Below are positions 39,951 to 50,802 of a stretch of 64,000 bases of DNA, piece after piece; within the stretch, counting starts at the first letter, position 1; each line of letters opens with the position of its first letter. The notes beneath the pieces are model-generated. The model was not told where the DNA came from and made no database searches. It was given only the letters and a program-made list of their open reading frames with translations. Both the position numbers and the translations under genes were made by a program. Source of the DNA: Oscheius onirici (Eukaryota > Nematoda > Chromadorea > Rhabditida > Rhabditidae); assembly GCA_932521025.1 (NCBI GenBank), contig OW051473.1:6386001-6450000 (forward strand), read 5' to 3'.

Positions 39951-42082
39951 GTTTCCTTCAAGATTGTTGTTTGTTCAATTAGGAAAAGACTGGGGAATGA
40001 AGAAGAGGAAAAGTATGAATTCATTGCGCTCAATTTCACCTTTATATGGGCTACCTACGGTATTGGGCGGAGTTTTGAGAAGCCAGCCCCTTTTCGGACT
40101 TCGATTGACATTTAAGTGAGAAAATAAATGGAGACTTTGTCATTGATAGCGCGAGAGAAAAACTATTGTTGAAATAATGAAAAGACAAGAGTAGTGGGTG
40201 AAAAAGTGGGCCGCGGCCTGTGTTCCAAAAATTGAAATAGCTTATCTCGGGCAAGAACTCTTGTGTCTACGTAAACTGCGGAAGTTTCTCCAGATAACAT
40301 TATTTGATGGTCTCCCGTTAGGCTCGCTGGGAGCAGACGCAAAGGTTCAGACACATGAAATGACTGGTCTCGGAGAAAAAGGACAATCCCGGAAATCGTT
40401 GGAAACACTAAACGGGCAAGGTCGTTATGACGTGAGCTTATCGGTCCGATTACAAGGAGATTTACGTATTCGGCGGCTAGGAAAAGGAGGTTAGCCTATA
40501 ATTCAAAATCCTGATTAAGGAGAAAGAACAGCAAATATAAGACAAAAATACGACACGTGTGAGACAGATGAACAGAAAACGGGTCAGTGAGAAATAGAGA
40601 TCAAGTTTGTGGTGATGTTATGACAGTAACTAATTATAGAAAGTGATGGGTTTTCAAGCGGAAATGTCTCGATACCAAAAAAGGTAACCTCTGAAGGTGA
40701 GTAAAACTACAATAGCTAGCCTTGAAAAGGCTAGTTTTTAGTTATCTGTGCTCAAAGTATATAGTAGAGACAACGAAGTTTGATTTTGGGGTGTTTATTT
40801 GCGAATTCATTCGTCAGCTAGACAGTTCGTTACTTCGCGCAGCCCAAATTTCAATACGGATTCTATGGAAAACATTAGTTCAATAAAGTAATATGAACCA
40901 CTGCGACATACATTTCAGTGTGTTTCAACTAGAGTTTTACAATGTTTGTGCGATTTCACAAACGGTTTCAGATCAGACAAGAGGCCAAACTGACTCGGGC
41001 TGCAATTTTCCCTGCGCTGCAATTTTTCAACTTACACCCATGCCAAGTGGTAGTGGGCGCGGTTCGCGCGCGAGCGTCGCAAGTTCCCGCCGCATCACTT
41101 TTCACTTTGCCGAAGACGAGGCTACAGACAGATGTTAGAACTTTAATAGAATGGATTGTAACGTGACAAAGTACAGAGTAACTGCTTTCAATTACCATCT
41201 GCAAACTAGTCTCATCTCCTTTGACCTAATGGTACCTATACGACAGGAAAAACATCATATCCGGATTCTTGAGAACTAATTGATGAATGGAAGTTCAGTA
41301 GCGTTGTCTTGACGTCAAAAGGGAAATTGTGCTTTGGGACACCGGGATCAAGTATCGAAAAACGCAAAGAGTGCATCTAAAAGCAGTTCCGTTCGTCGTG
41401 GCTTTTCCGGATGAAAAGAATATTTTCAGGACATGTGTCACATTTCGAAGAACAACTGTATGTTACGGATGTTTCTTTCTCCATTTTAATCCCACAGTCT
41501 TGTCTTATCCTTTAATATGTTCGCCCTTGACGTGGCCCATACTGAATAGTCTGAATCTGACTGATGATTGAAAACACTACTGAATTGTACTCGATCGTGA
41601 CGATAACAAGATAAATGTTAGAGGTTAATGACTTATCGTGAGAGAACCTTCAATTTCTGAGTGCTACAGTAGTTTCACGCTACCGACCTTTGCATTGGAA
41701 TATCAACAAGAGTGAGCTAAAAGCTAATGAGCAGAGTCGATTTCTCAAAGTATCAACCCAGAAGGAAACAGAGGTGTGGGGACAGAACGCTGTCCTTCAC
41801 AGTAGAGCGGAACTTCGTCAAAGAGCTAGGCAACGTCTTTAAGGGAAAACGACCGGGTATTTCACAGGGGCCTGACGTGTTCAGAATCATCGATAATGAG
41901 AATTCTTTCTTAGTGCTAGTGATGCGTACGCATAATTCAAAAGACCTTCGTGTTAGCGATCCTTCATTCTAGACGTGTTTAGCACTTAACAATACAAGCT
42001 TCACTAAGACTGTTGGCACGCATTTGAAAAAGTTGTCAGGATTGGATAGCAAGTTACTTTTGAATATTTACTCCATCTTTCT
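39951..42082. other. Gene-poor stretch
   Basis: About 2.1 kb with no supported gene. Short frames such as 41727-41972 (+) lack splice signals and family resemblance. A perfect 8-bp hairpin, CTAGCCTT-GAA-AAGGCTAG, at 40716-40734 is followed by a T5 run; TTGACGTCAA near 41310 is palindromic. Confidence 0.45.
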
Positions 42083-42544
42083 TTAAAGCGAGTGGGTAAC
42101 TACGGAAATAGGCGGGCTGATTCTACCGTATTTTTGTGCGGCTTTTCAAAATATATTTATTCCACAAATAGCGAAAACGTCGTTTTTCATCAATTTTCTT
42201 TTCGACCTATTTCTTCAAGTAAATCAATCCTTCTGACAAAATACAGCGGGGAATAACAAAAGAATAGTAGAAGAAAGTCATCTAGCGGTAAAACGGCCTT
42301 TTTTAAACAAAAATGTCAAAACCAGCCATTTTTGTCCATTTCAATGTGTTTTATTCCATTTTTGTCTTCTACTCACTATTTTCAACATACTTTTGACGAT
42401 AAGCATCATGAGAACAGGTGAAAACGACAAAAAAGCGGTTAAAACTTAAGTTTGCCTAAAATTTTTTGCGGTTCCCGCCAACTTTTTGAGCTCGCTGCGC
42501 GCCAGCTTGCTCGCACGAGCGCAGCAGTTACCCACTCGCTTTAA
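42083..42544. mobile_element. MITE-like element with terminal inverted repeats and TTAA flanks
   Basis: The ends are inverted copies: ttaaagcgagtgggtaac at 42083-42100 and its exact reverse complement at 42527-42544. Read as TTAA target duplication, the 14-bp terminal repeat starts AGCGAGTGGG. The 450-bp interior has no coding frame, holds A/T homopolymers and a GC-rich right end with GAGC/GCTC repeats. TTAA duplication is the habit of piggyBac-type elements, so a nonautonomous piggyBac-like MITE is the best guess. Not proven without other copies in the genome. Confidence 0.6.
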
Positions 42545-43570
42545 CAAAGTGCACTAGTGTCTGTCTGTTCGTCATTGTGTCCGCCTAGTTGTCGAGACTA
42601 AGATCACAACTCAAGTTTTGTTATGTCTCAGCATTTTGAAAAAAGATGGCACAGACAATTGCTACCAAAACACGCAGACTGCTTAAGCGGCCGTAGGCTT
42701 CTAGTTTTATTACATTTCTCCTGCGTCTTTAGATTTGTGTTTGGCCTATTGTAACGCTTTTGACGCGAACAACGCAGGTTTGACTCTTTCCGGTTTTCGA
42801 GCCGAAAATACAAATTTTGCTATTTTGCATTTTTAGCACTTTCCGACTTTTGTTGGAAGCCATATACACAGCTGCCTGTCTAGCCTGGGCCGAGTTGGTC
42901 CGTTTCTATTATTGTATATCTTGCAATAGGAACGTGATGATTGCATTGTTCATGCTTTACAAAACGAAAGGAAGTCAATGTTAGGAAAGTGACGAGATTG
43001 GTCACTCTCATCAAAATAGAATTCATTTAATTCAATGTATGATCTCGTTGTTTTTATAACTATGGCACGTTCTTTCACTTAGCTTAGCGCACATGTTACA
43101 GATCAGAAAATGTGAAAAAGATCAGTCATTATCCAAAAGCTAGGCACTGACTGTCTTGCCTTGGAGTTGATTTACCAGGACCTGAAGCAAGAAACTCCAG
43201 AATGAGAGAAAAACGACGATTTAGAGCTAAGATGCCAAGATGGCAGTGTAAGCGTGAAATATGATCGTTGTCAATGTAACTGATATCAAAGCAGGAAAGA
43301 TGAGTTCGCCCACCAGGACAGGCTCAAATGGGCCACAATTCTTTTTGGCCACCTTTTAAATTTGAGCTCCCACGTAGAATCCAAGAACTGCTTGGGAAAG
43401 TGATGGCGCGACTGAACTGGATGTTCCTCATGCTACGTCAGCCGCTCATCGTCATTAGATCTCTCTCCTCCCCACATGGTCTTGAGCTATTTTTCCCGCT
43501 GAAACAATACTAGGCAAACAGAAAAGTCAGTGAAACGCGACTTTAAGAGGAACGTTTCCCGAAAATAGCG
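42545..43570. other. Noncoding stretch 3' of the homeobox gene
   Basis: No supported gene. TTTATT at 43571-43576 and again a few bases on are poly(A) signals of the minus-strand homeobox gene. Confidence 0.4.
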
Positions 43571-43753
43571 TTTATTCTCTTTTTATTAGAAGAAAATAAA
43601 ATATTATGAGCGTGATAAATAAGACTCTTAGAAATTGGGTTTGTACATTGTGGAGCGATCTAAGAAGACTAGAAATAATGACAGCCGTAAAGTCCCTGGT
43701 ATTTTACAAAAAAAAAACCACCAAAGTTGTGAGGATAACTGGTTCACAGCAGA

Positions 43754-45981
43754 TCAGAAACGGGAGGCGTAGTGAAAGCCAGTTGCTTGGATCTGACCTA
43801 AGGAACGTGCTGAGGCTCCTGGAGGAATGTCTTCTTCATCATCTCCATCTTTCCGGACACGACGCCACTTGGCTCGGCGGTTTTGGAACCAAGTCTTTAC
43901 CTGCAATATGTCTTGTTTATACAGTCTGGATGCTCATCGAGAGGTTAATCCGGTATCGGATAACCAATTCACAAGTTCAGCTAATCTGTCAATTGTGTGC
44001 CATCGAGACAAGGCAAATAGAGCTCACCCCTCTCTATTACGTAATCACGCCTGCTCCTCTGGCTAAAAGCTTTCAGACACTACAAAATCTCGAATCTCCA
44101 TTTCACAGATGGCGCCAGAAATGGTTCATAATTGCTTATTGGCCGAATGATACAAAATGATGATTAAACATAGCACATGTACTTCAGCTGACCCAGAAAA
44201 ACTTTCTCTAATTAAAGTCATGGAAAAGCGAAAAAGAAGAAAACATACTTGGCGTTCACTGAGACTGAGGGACTTGGCGAGCTTTTTCCTTTCTTGGGGA
44301 CTGAGATATTTGTGAGAGTCAAACTTGTGCTCCAAAGCGTCCGTCTGCTCATTGGTAAATCTGAAATTTTCTCTGATAGCCTACTTTAACGATACAAACC
44401 GTATCTGCCCTCCTTTTCTCTTGTGAGGGGCCTTCTGCATATACGGATACAGCCAAGAGAGTCGAGGATCCCACATGCTTGCGATAGCTGAATTGGCAGC
44501 TGAAAAAAGTAAACTGTTATCAGTTTTCGAATTGTGTGGTAGACCAATGGAACAAAGGTCGTATCATTAAGCCCCTCAAAAAAGTTTACGAACGGTCGTT
44601 ATAATAGCTCTCGAACCGGTCACATTTTCCCGTTCCAATTGTTGGGGACAACGGGGGAAGCTTACAATGATCTTTCATTCGTCATGAACGAGGGACCTAT
44701 GCTTGTTGAGAGTATTAGCAGTGCTAATCTACCGTACGGGATGGACAACTTCTCTGTCTTTTGCGGCTCCCTTTAGCGCATGTTTGTATGTAATTGAGAT
44801 GTTTGTAGTTCTTGAGGACACCGCCAATGCTCTTCTGTTTAGATACGCTGCTGCCATTAAGTGCTCCGAGTTGTTCGATTACAGATATCAATTTGGCCTC
44901 TTGAAACTGACGAGAACATAGGAGAAATCAAAGAACGAAGCTGAACGACTAGTCAAAAACCATGAAAAAATTGAGGCTGCTGGATAGCTTCAATTTTTAG
45001 AAACGTTCTACCCCAAGAGCTGAAAAATACGCGAAATTTCTCGATGATTTCCGAAACTGGATACCATTTTTATTGTTGGGAAAGTTTTTAACTACAGTTT
45101 GATCAAGCTAACGGAGAGTTTTAACCTTTGAAAACATTGTGAAACTAAACCAAATCTCAAACTCTATCCTGACCTAATCGCAGTTCCGCAGTGATTGTCT
45201 TACCTTTGGCGAACAGTGTAAAGCAAACTATATCTCTAATGAGATTAGTAGGATTATGCCTTTGTTTGTCTGGGAATGCTACTGTCAGCACATTGTCCAC
45301 TTAATTGCACCCTTGCTGTTTGCGGCAAATCCTTATGATAAACAGTTAAGTGAGGTAAATCGAAAGTTTTTATTTCTTCTTTCTCCACTTTCCAAAACAT
45401 ATCCAAAGTATTTCTGGACAAAAGAATAGTCAGAACTTTCTCTTTTATTCAAATTCAAAATAGCATACTGGAAGTTCCATTTTGAGATGTGAAATCAGCT
45501 TCTTTACAACATTAGGGTTTTCAGTTTTACATTTCGGTCATTTGTCCGCTCGACAACAATCTCTTTCCACAATTGCGCAATTACAATCACTCACTGTTAA
45601 GCATTGCTACTGGTGGAGGTACCGGTGTCTGAACTTGGTTTTGTGCTGCCTGTGCTTGAGCCATTTGTGCTGCTAGCTGAGTGAAATTCATGTAGTTGAC
45701 AGCGTTGTACCATTGAGGGGAACCGTAAGGAGCGTCTAAAGATGGAAGTAACTTTGTGACTGCTCGCTATTACCACCAGGAGAAGAATGTTTTGGGGATT
45801 CTGTGTTGGAACATTCTGGAGATTCAGAGGAACATTCGCTATCGGATCTTTCTCTCTCCTCAAGCTTCAAATCAACATCCTACGAAAAAAGAATTAATTT
45901 GCAACTGAAACAATTACTAACCTCAACTTTAGCATCAGTTGAAGCAGCTTGAAGAAGCATGGAAATAGAAAACTTTTCCAT
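43754..45981 (-). CDS. pha-2: Hex/PRH-type homeodomain transcription factor (pha-2 orthologue)
   Basis: DNA-binding repressor/activator of the HHEX class; in C. elegans pha-2 shapes the pharyngeal isthmus. Six exons (45922-45981, 45774-45879, 45595-45735, 44400-44499, 44249-44360, 43754-43900) sum to 666 nt, 221 aa. The N-terminus MEKFSISMLLQA has the hydrophobic eh-like motif; an acidic Ser/Cys part and a Gln/Ala-rich region with GSPQWYNAVNYM follow. The homeodomain (about 116-175) reads GGQIRFTNEQ ... KYLSPQERKKLAK ... QVKTWFQNRRAKWRR; the KYLSP and QVKTWFQNRR blocks match vertebrate HHEX closely. Recognition residues Trp, Phe, Asn, Arg of helix 3 (161-174) are intact. Intron 3 is about 1.1 kb, the rest are short. 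The tail after the homeodomain is short and ends HYASRF. Confidence 0.93.
44500..45594 (-). other. Long intron 3 of pha-2
   Basis: 1,095 nt, about 25 times the usual intron here. No exon seen inside. It is a natural place for control elements. Confidence 0.5.
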
Positions 45982-47533
45982 GTTAGAAGGACCACCCGTA
46001 ATGAGGTGGGAGGAGTGAGGTTTGTATTAGAGGTGGTTGCTTGTCAAATGGAGCTGTCTACAAGCAAATGGATGGGCGGAGCAGCTACGGTAGCTAGCTC
46101 GTTATTCGCGCAATAGACCTGAGCAAACGGAAAGTTAATTCTCGAGAAGTTGACAGATGACGAGAGTTTGTAACGCAATCGTACTAGTTGTAATTAGTAG
46201 ATGCTATTCCAAGTAACTCAACTATTGATACAAAATCTATGTGTCAGACTATGCTTCACACATTATGTGTTGCCAGTTTTCTAATAGAATGATGCAACAA
46301 TGATTAACTGTCATTGATTGTGACTAAAAAGTCGTCTTAGTTACCGCAATTATTGTTCCAGACTGGTCTGACAAAATATTATCTCAGGACAAACCTCTTT
46401 TTGGCCCTAACAAAGTTTCTGTTGAACAGATAGTCTTTTCAACAGTGCTCGCAAGCCTAATCATTGCTACCCTTGTGTCCGCATAAGCTCTTTTTCAATC
46501 AGTGAAAGCTTTTCTTCCTCCAATCGGCAGCCCACTTGATTGTGCCTGTGTTTGCGCGATCTGTCATGTTATGATGAAGGAGAATCGGAGCTCATCGAAG
46601 AAATGAAGAGGGATTACGGTAGTCGAATGTATCGATAGCGCATCAATCCAATGCAAACAGCTCTGCTCTTCTCCCGTAAAATCGGACGAACACTTCGTGG
46701 GAAAACTGGTGGTCTGAAAGGCAGACAAGGAGCATTATCTTGGCAAATTCTGGTTTTTTGGCGTCTTGTTTTCGGAGAAGCTAAAAGCGAACAACAACTT
46801 CTTGACACATGAGTAATTTCTTACTAAATTTGGCATTTTCAACAGTTCCAAATGTTTTAGAACAAAAACTGAAATTCAGTATGTTTATAAACTGTCTGTT
46901 CTGTGAAAAGGTTCAATCTTAACGTGAGCAAACTCTCTGTCAAGTATCATGTGTCCGGTTGCCAGCCAAATTGCTCCATTAGTGCGCATCCCGCCGTGTC
47001 TATGTCTACCGAAGCACGGATCGCATTACCGTCTCCCTTATGTAATGCCAACTAGCAAATAATGCAGCGATTCACAGTGGAGCTGCTCTGATTTGCACAC
47101 ATTCGGAAGTACGGTGCTGCTCACATTACCGTCCATTCATTCAAAGTCCAGCTCTTTCTTTTGACGCCGCGATCTTTGAAACTGCGGAGAAAAGGGAAAA
47201 GAGCCCAGTGTGCGCGATACTGTTAATCTTGACCCGTTAAAGAGGGGGTATCTTGTTGTTGGGAGCAGCGTCCGCAAGGTGTTTGCAATGAAAGAGAGCG
47301 GTCTCTCTTGTGGATTATCACCGGCCATACAAGCTGAGTGTTTGTACTATGCGATCGTCTTTTATCGGACCGCACGGACTGCTTCCTCTTAATTAGGAAC
47401 TCTAAGCGACACATGTATTTAAGGCTACCGAAAAATTAGCGTTAAAAGAAGGTTCACTGATATAACTCCAAGTGGATTTACATAGAAGTTTATATTAACA
47501 CATATACACCTGAAGTGCATCCTTTGAGATTCT
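45982..47533. other. Noncoding stretch upstream of pha-2
   Basis: About 1.5 kb, likely promoter of pha-2 at its left end and 3' region of the galectin gene at its right end. No supported gene. Confidence 0.4.
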
Positions 47534-48307
47534 TCACCAGTAAGCATTGTAAGAGTGTCCACCGTTGAACATAGGAGCAACGTATCCGTCAGTTCCGTAT
47601 CCGATGTATCCGGCGTGGCCGAAATCAACGTGGTGGTGTCCCCAGCCTGGAATTGCCCATATGAATTTTAATCTTTTGGCACGCGGATTTGCCACGTTTG
47701 TATAAGATAAGATTGTTTCCATGAATACCTAATGTTTACTCAAACGATTTTGCCACGTCTAAAGCCCAGAAAAGAACAGAAAGAACACCCACTGTGACGG
47801 AAGTGGAATCCGTGGAATTTGACTTCCTTGACATGAACTCCTCCCTTGAGTCCGACGACCTGGACCGAAGCCATATCGTGGCGGTGAGGGAAGTGTCCGA
47901 TGGAGTGTCCGTTGAGCTCAACGTCGTATCCGTGGTGACGGCAGTGGATCTATAAAAAATAGATCTCTAGCGGTCAAATTCATGACATACATGGAGGTGG
48001 AAGTGGTCTCCTCCGTGAAGGGGGTTGTGGTGCTTGACCTCACATCCCCAGGCGTTGTGACCAAAGGAGTTCATGACGATCTCGTGAGAGTGGTGGAAAC
48101 GGAAGTCAATGTGAAGAACAATGTGAGGTCCAGAAAGAAGCTCGATGGTGAAGTTCTTGTGGTGTCCGTGTTCAACATGTCCGTGAATGTCGATCTTGGA
48201 TCCGTCGTGGATCTGCTCGTTAAGAGCGATGACTCCGGGAACGGGCTAAAACAGTCTTCTTCATTTAAACTTTTGATAAAACTCACGGGGTTGTGAACAA
48301 CGTGCAT
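47534..48307 (-). CDS. Histidine-rich single-domain galectin
   Basis: Beta-galactoside-binding lectin fold, one carbohydrate domain, no signal peptide (as usual for galectins). Exons 48287-48307, 47991-48245, 47793-47949, 47534-47646 total 546 nt, 181 aa. The series FTIELL, IVLHIDFRF, EIVMNS, WGCEV, HFHLHIHC, YDVELNGH, GFHFRH gives the galectin strands. The usual HFNPR and WGxEER sugar contacts are changed: HIDFRF replaces the first, and in the second Trp and Glu remain but the Arg position is Lys. So sugar binding may be altered. Histidine is 36 of 181 residues (about 20 percent), and the C-terminus is Gly/Tyr/His-rich (GYIGYGTDGYV). Resembles small C. elegans galectins of the lec-8 to lec-11 sort; the exact orthologue is not clear. 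Codon bias suggests high expression. A tract reading gacag just upstream of Met may be a trans-splice site. Confidence 0.85.
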
Positions 48308-49332
48308 GCTGATAGGATAGATCGAGGCGACCTGTCAAATCGTGCCAATGTTTGCCTTAAATAGGGAGAATGCCTCACGTTTGGAAAGGGGTGGCTCATT
48401 CATGATAAGCACCATTTCAATCGATACGCTGAATTCTTGGAACAGATTTATTACGTGGCAGTAGGGGCAAACCGGTCAAGATAGCGATGACTCAAAACTC
48501 CCACGCTTCCGGTAAAAATAATGACAAGGAGCTGCTGCACAGATCTTGTTAGGAGCAACTTTTTCAGAAAACATATGGATGAGCCCAGACATATAAAATA
48601 GGCAACTCCGGTTCAAGAGATTGGTATTCTATGTCGTATGATAATAGTCCTAAACATGCATCCAATTCTGAAGGTTCTAAAACTGTTGATGAATAATTTG
48701 TTCAACTTGTACCGTTCCGCATACGGCTTTCCCAATAGTTTTGGTTTCATAAAATATAAAACGTCTGCATGGCTAGCTTTGAATATATTAAACACTCTTT
48801 CGATTACGCCCTTAAGATTTTGTCTCGACATGTCACTTCGTTTTTTTTGCAGAGCTCAGTCACTTCTCCAGTCGCGACTTGCTAAAACTAATTGTGCGCA
48901 CAAAGCTCAACTCTATATCCTCAATAAAAGATTCCGACATACAGACAGAGACCTATGAGCAATTTAAAATAGATATTCTCAGTGTTTCCCATGAACATCA
49001 AAGCCCAAGACTCTGCAACCAACAGAAAACGATCCTTCACATCAGCATCTGTTGTTTACCTGGGGACCCAGACCCCGTGGATTGTGATCACGCACGCGGT
49101 ACTTTGCTGCCCTTTGCACCCGTGCCGTCTTAAGTCGTGTTATTGATTTATTGCGAACAGTACACGCATTTAATCTCGACATTTTTTTCCCGAACCATAC
49201 AGATCTTTTACCTAGACACTTTACCCACCTTACTCATCCTTTTTTGGCTTTTATTTGAGTTTCGCAAATATTTCTCTGATTCATCGTAAGGGCAGATTGG
49301 GCTATTGCTTTGTCAACAATGAATGTTTCAGA
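48308..49332. other. Divergent intergenic region
   Basis: About 1 kb between galectin (-) and mitochondrial carrier (+). A minus-strand TATA-like tattttatatg lies near 48591-48601. The open frame 48638-48958 (+) has no splice sites, codon bias or homology I can see. Confidence 0.4.
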
Positions 49333-50523
49333 ATGTCGACCAAAGAGAAGTTGAAGGATGGGGCCAGACAGATCGCCGCAGGAGGTTCCGCAGGTAAAAA
49401 TAGTCATAATTTAATGTCGAATTTTTTGCTAAGGTCTCGTGGAAGTATGTATTATGCATCCATTGGATTTGATCAAAACCCGTCTCCAAATGGGCAATAT
49501 GGACAAAGGAATGACAGATTGCGTCCTGAAAACGTATAGAGCCGAAGGAATTGGCGGTTTTTACAAGGTATAAATTACATAAAAGTTGCAAAAAAAAATC
49601 TAGGGTATATTGCCTCCGATTCTGGCGGAAACTCCGAAAAGAGCGACGAAGTTCTTCACATTTGAACAGTACAAGTCTCTGTTCAATCATCCGGATGTCA
49701 GTCCTGTCATTGTAAATATTTTTCGCTTGCTTTTAATTTTTCTTTTCAGTCTCTTTCCATGGCCGGAATGTGTTCTGGACTCACAGAAGCAATTGTAATC
49801 TGTCCGTTTGAGGTTGTCAAAGTTCGTTTACAGGCAGAACGAAGTGTTTCTATCAAAGCTGTGAGTAAAATTCTAAATTTTTTCTAACAATCTCTTTTTA
49901 GCAAAAATCCACAGCTGCGATGGCTAGAGAGATCATAAAAGTGGAAGGAATGGGTACTAAAGGACTATACAGAGGTTTGAGTATGAAAAATCAAACAAAA
50001 TAGTTATAGGTATCACTGCCACGTTGGGACGACACGGAGCTTGGAATATGGTCTACTTTGGGCTGTATCACAACATGAAAGATTTCGTGCCCAGCGCCAA
50101 AGAATCGCCTACACAAAACCTTCTAGGAAGAATTGTGCTGGGTTTCACAGCCGGATCTCTTGCCTCTTTATTCAATATTCCATTCGATGTGGCAAAGAGC
50201 AGAATTCAGGGCAAGTTTGCATGCTTCTCCTTTGAAAAATTTGGTTCGTCAGGTCCGCAACCAAATGCTCCTGGTAGAAAGTATAATGGAACAGTTCAGA
50301 CAATATCTTTGATCTACAAAGAAGAAGGGTCAGTTGCCATTTCAAAATATTCTCAATTTTTATTCAGATTTCGCGCTCTTTACAAGGGGCTTCTACCAAA
50401 AGTCATGCGCCTCGGTCCAGGTAGGCCCTATCTTTATCGCTTTTTCAAAGATACCATTAAGGTGGAGCGATTATGCTCATTGTTTACGAGAACGTCTACG
50501 ACTGGTTGAAGAAGAATACTTAG
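49333..50523 (+). CDS. SLC25A21: Mitochondrial 2-oxodicarboxylate carrier (SLC25A21 type)
   Basis: Inner-membrane exchanger of 2-oxoadipate/2-oxoglutarate, needed in lysine and tryptophan breakdown. Nine exons (49333-49393, 49434-49567, 49604-49711, 49750-49860, 49902-49974, 50010-50210, 50253-50328, 50368-50420, 50462-50523) sum to 879 nt, 292 aa, the usual carrier length. Three repeats each carry the signature Px[DE]xx[KR]x[KR]: HPLDLIKTR, CPFEVVKVR, IPFDVAKSR. Blocks such as GFYKGILPPILAETPKRA and TATLGRHGAWNMVYF agree with human SLC25A21. Intron 6 begins with GC (AGG|GCAAGT) instead of GT. The start Met follows a tttcaga acceptor-like site. It ends 280 bp from the convergent sirtuin gene. 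Confidence 0.92.
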
Positions 50524-50711
50524 AATCATAATAGAGTACAAATTTGCATTCCATAGGTGCCGATACGGTTATTTTTCTGCCAGCTTCGCTGTGATCTTTT
50601 GTGTGTGCCTTTACCATAATGAATATATCATCCCGCACTATCCTTATCAGTCGACGGTAAGTGTGCTAAGCCAATGTTTGCCATGAAAGACGGAGTCAAT
50701 GGAGCCAAAAA

Positions 50712-50717
50712 TTTATT
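50712..50717 (-). promoter_or_regulatory. Poly(A) signal of the sirtuin gene
   Basis: TTTATT on the + strand, 86 nt past the sirtuin stop. Confidence 0.6.
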
Positions 50718-50802
50718 ATGCCTTTATGTACCCTTAGAGGAAGTGAGGAAGTTTCTACAAGAGAGATCCACAAAACGAGATCCGAAATATGCGGATTTCC
50801 AA

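Noticed and set aside
40716-40739. Hairpin followed by T5, resembling a bacterial terminator or RNA polymerase III stop
   Set aside because: Eukaryotic context, no gene in front of it; an 8-bp palindrome is not rare in 64 kb.
41727-41972. 81-codon open frame (+)
   Set aside because: No splice signals, promoter or protein likeness; in a gene-poor AT-rich region such frames arise by chance.
42640-42790. Stretch with tRNA-like words
   Set aside because: No cloverleaf with proper B box and acceptor stem could be built; I found no convincing tRNA gene in the window.
47982-48296. 104-codon open frame (+) in the galectin gene
   Set aside because: It is the complement of the galectin exons, whose frame is clearly the true one.
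48638-48958. 106-codon hydrophobic open frame (+)
   Set aside because: AT-rich DNA gives hydrophobic frames by chance; no signal peptide followed by a plausible domain and no splice support.
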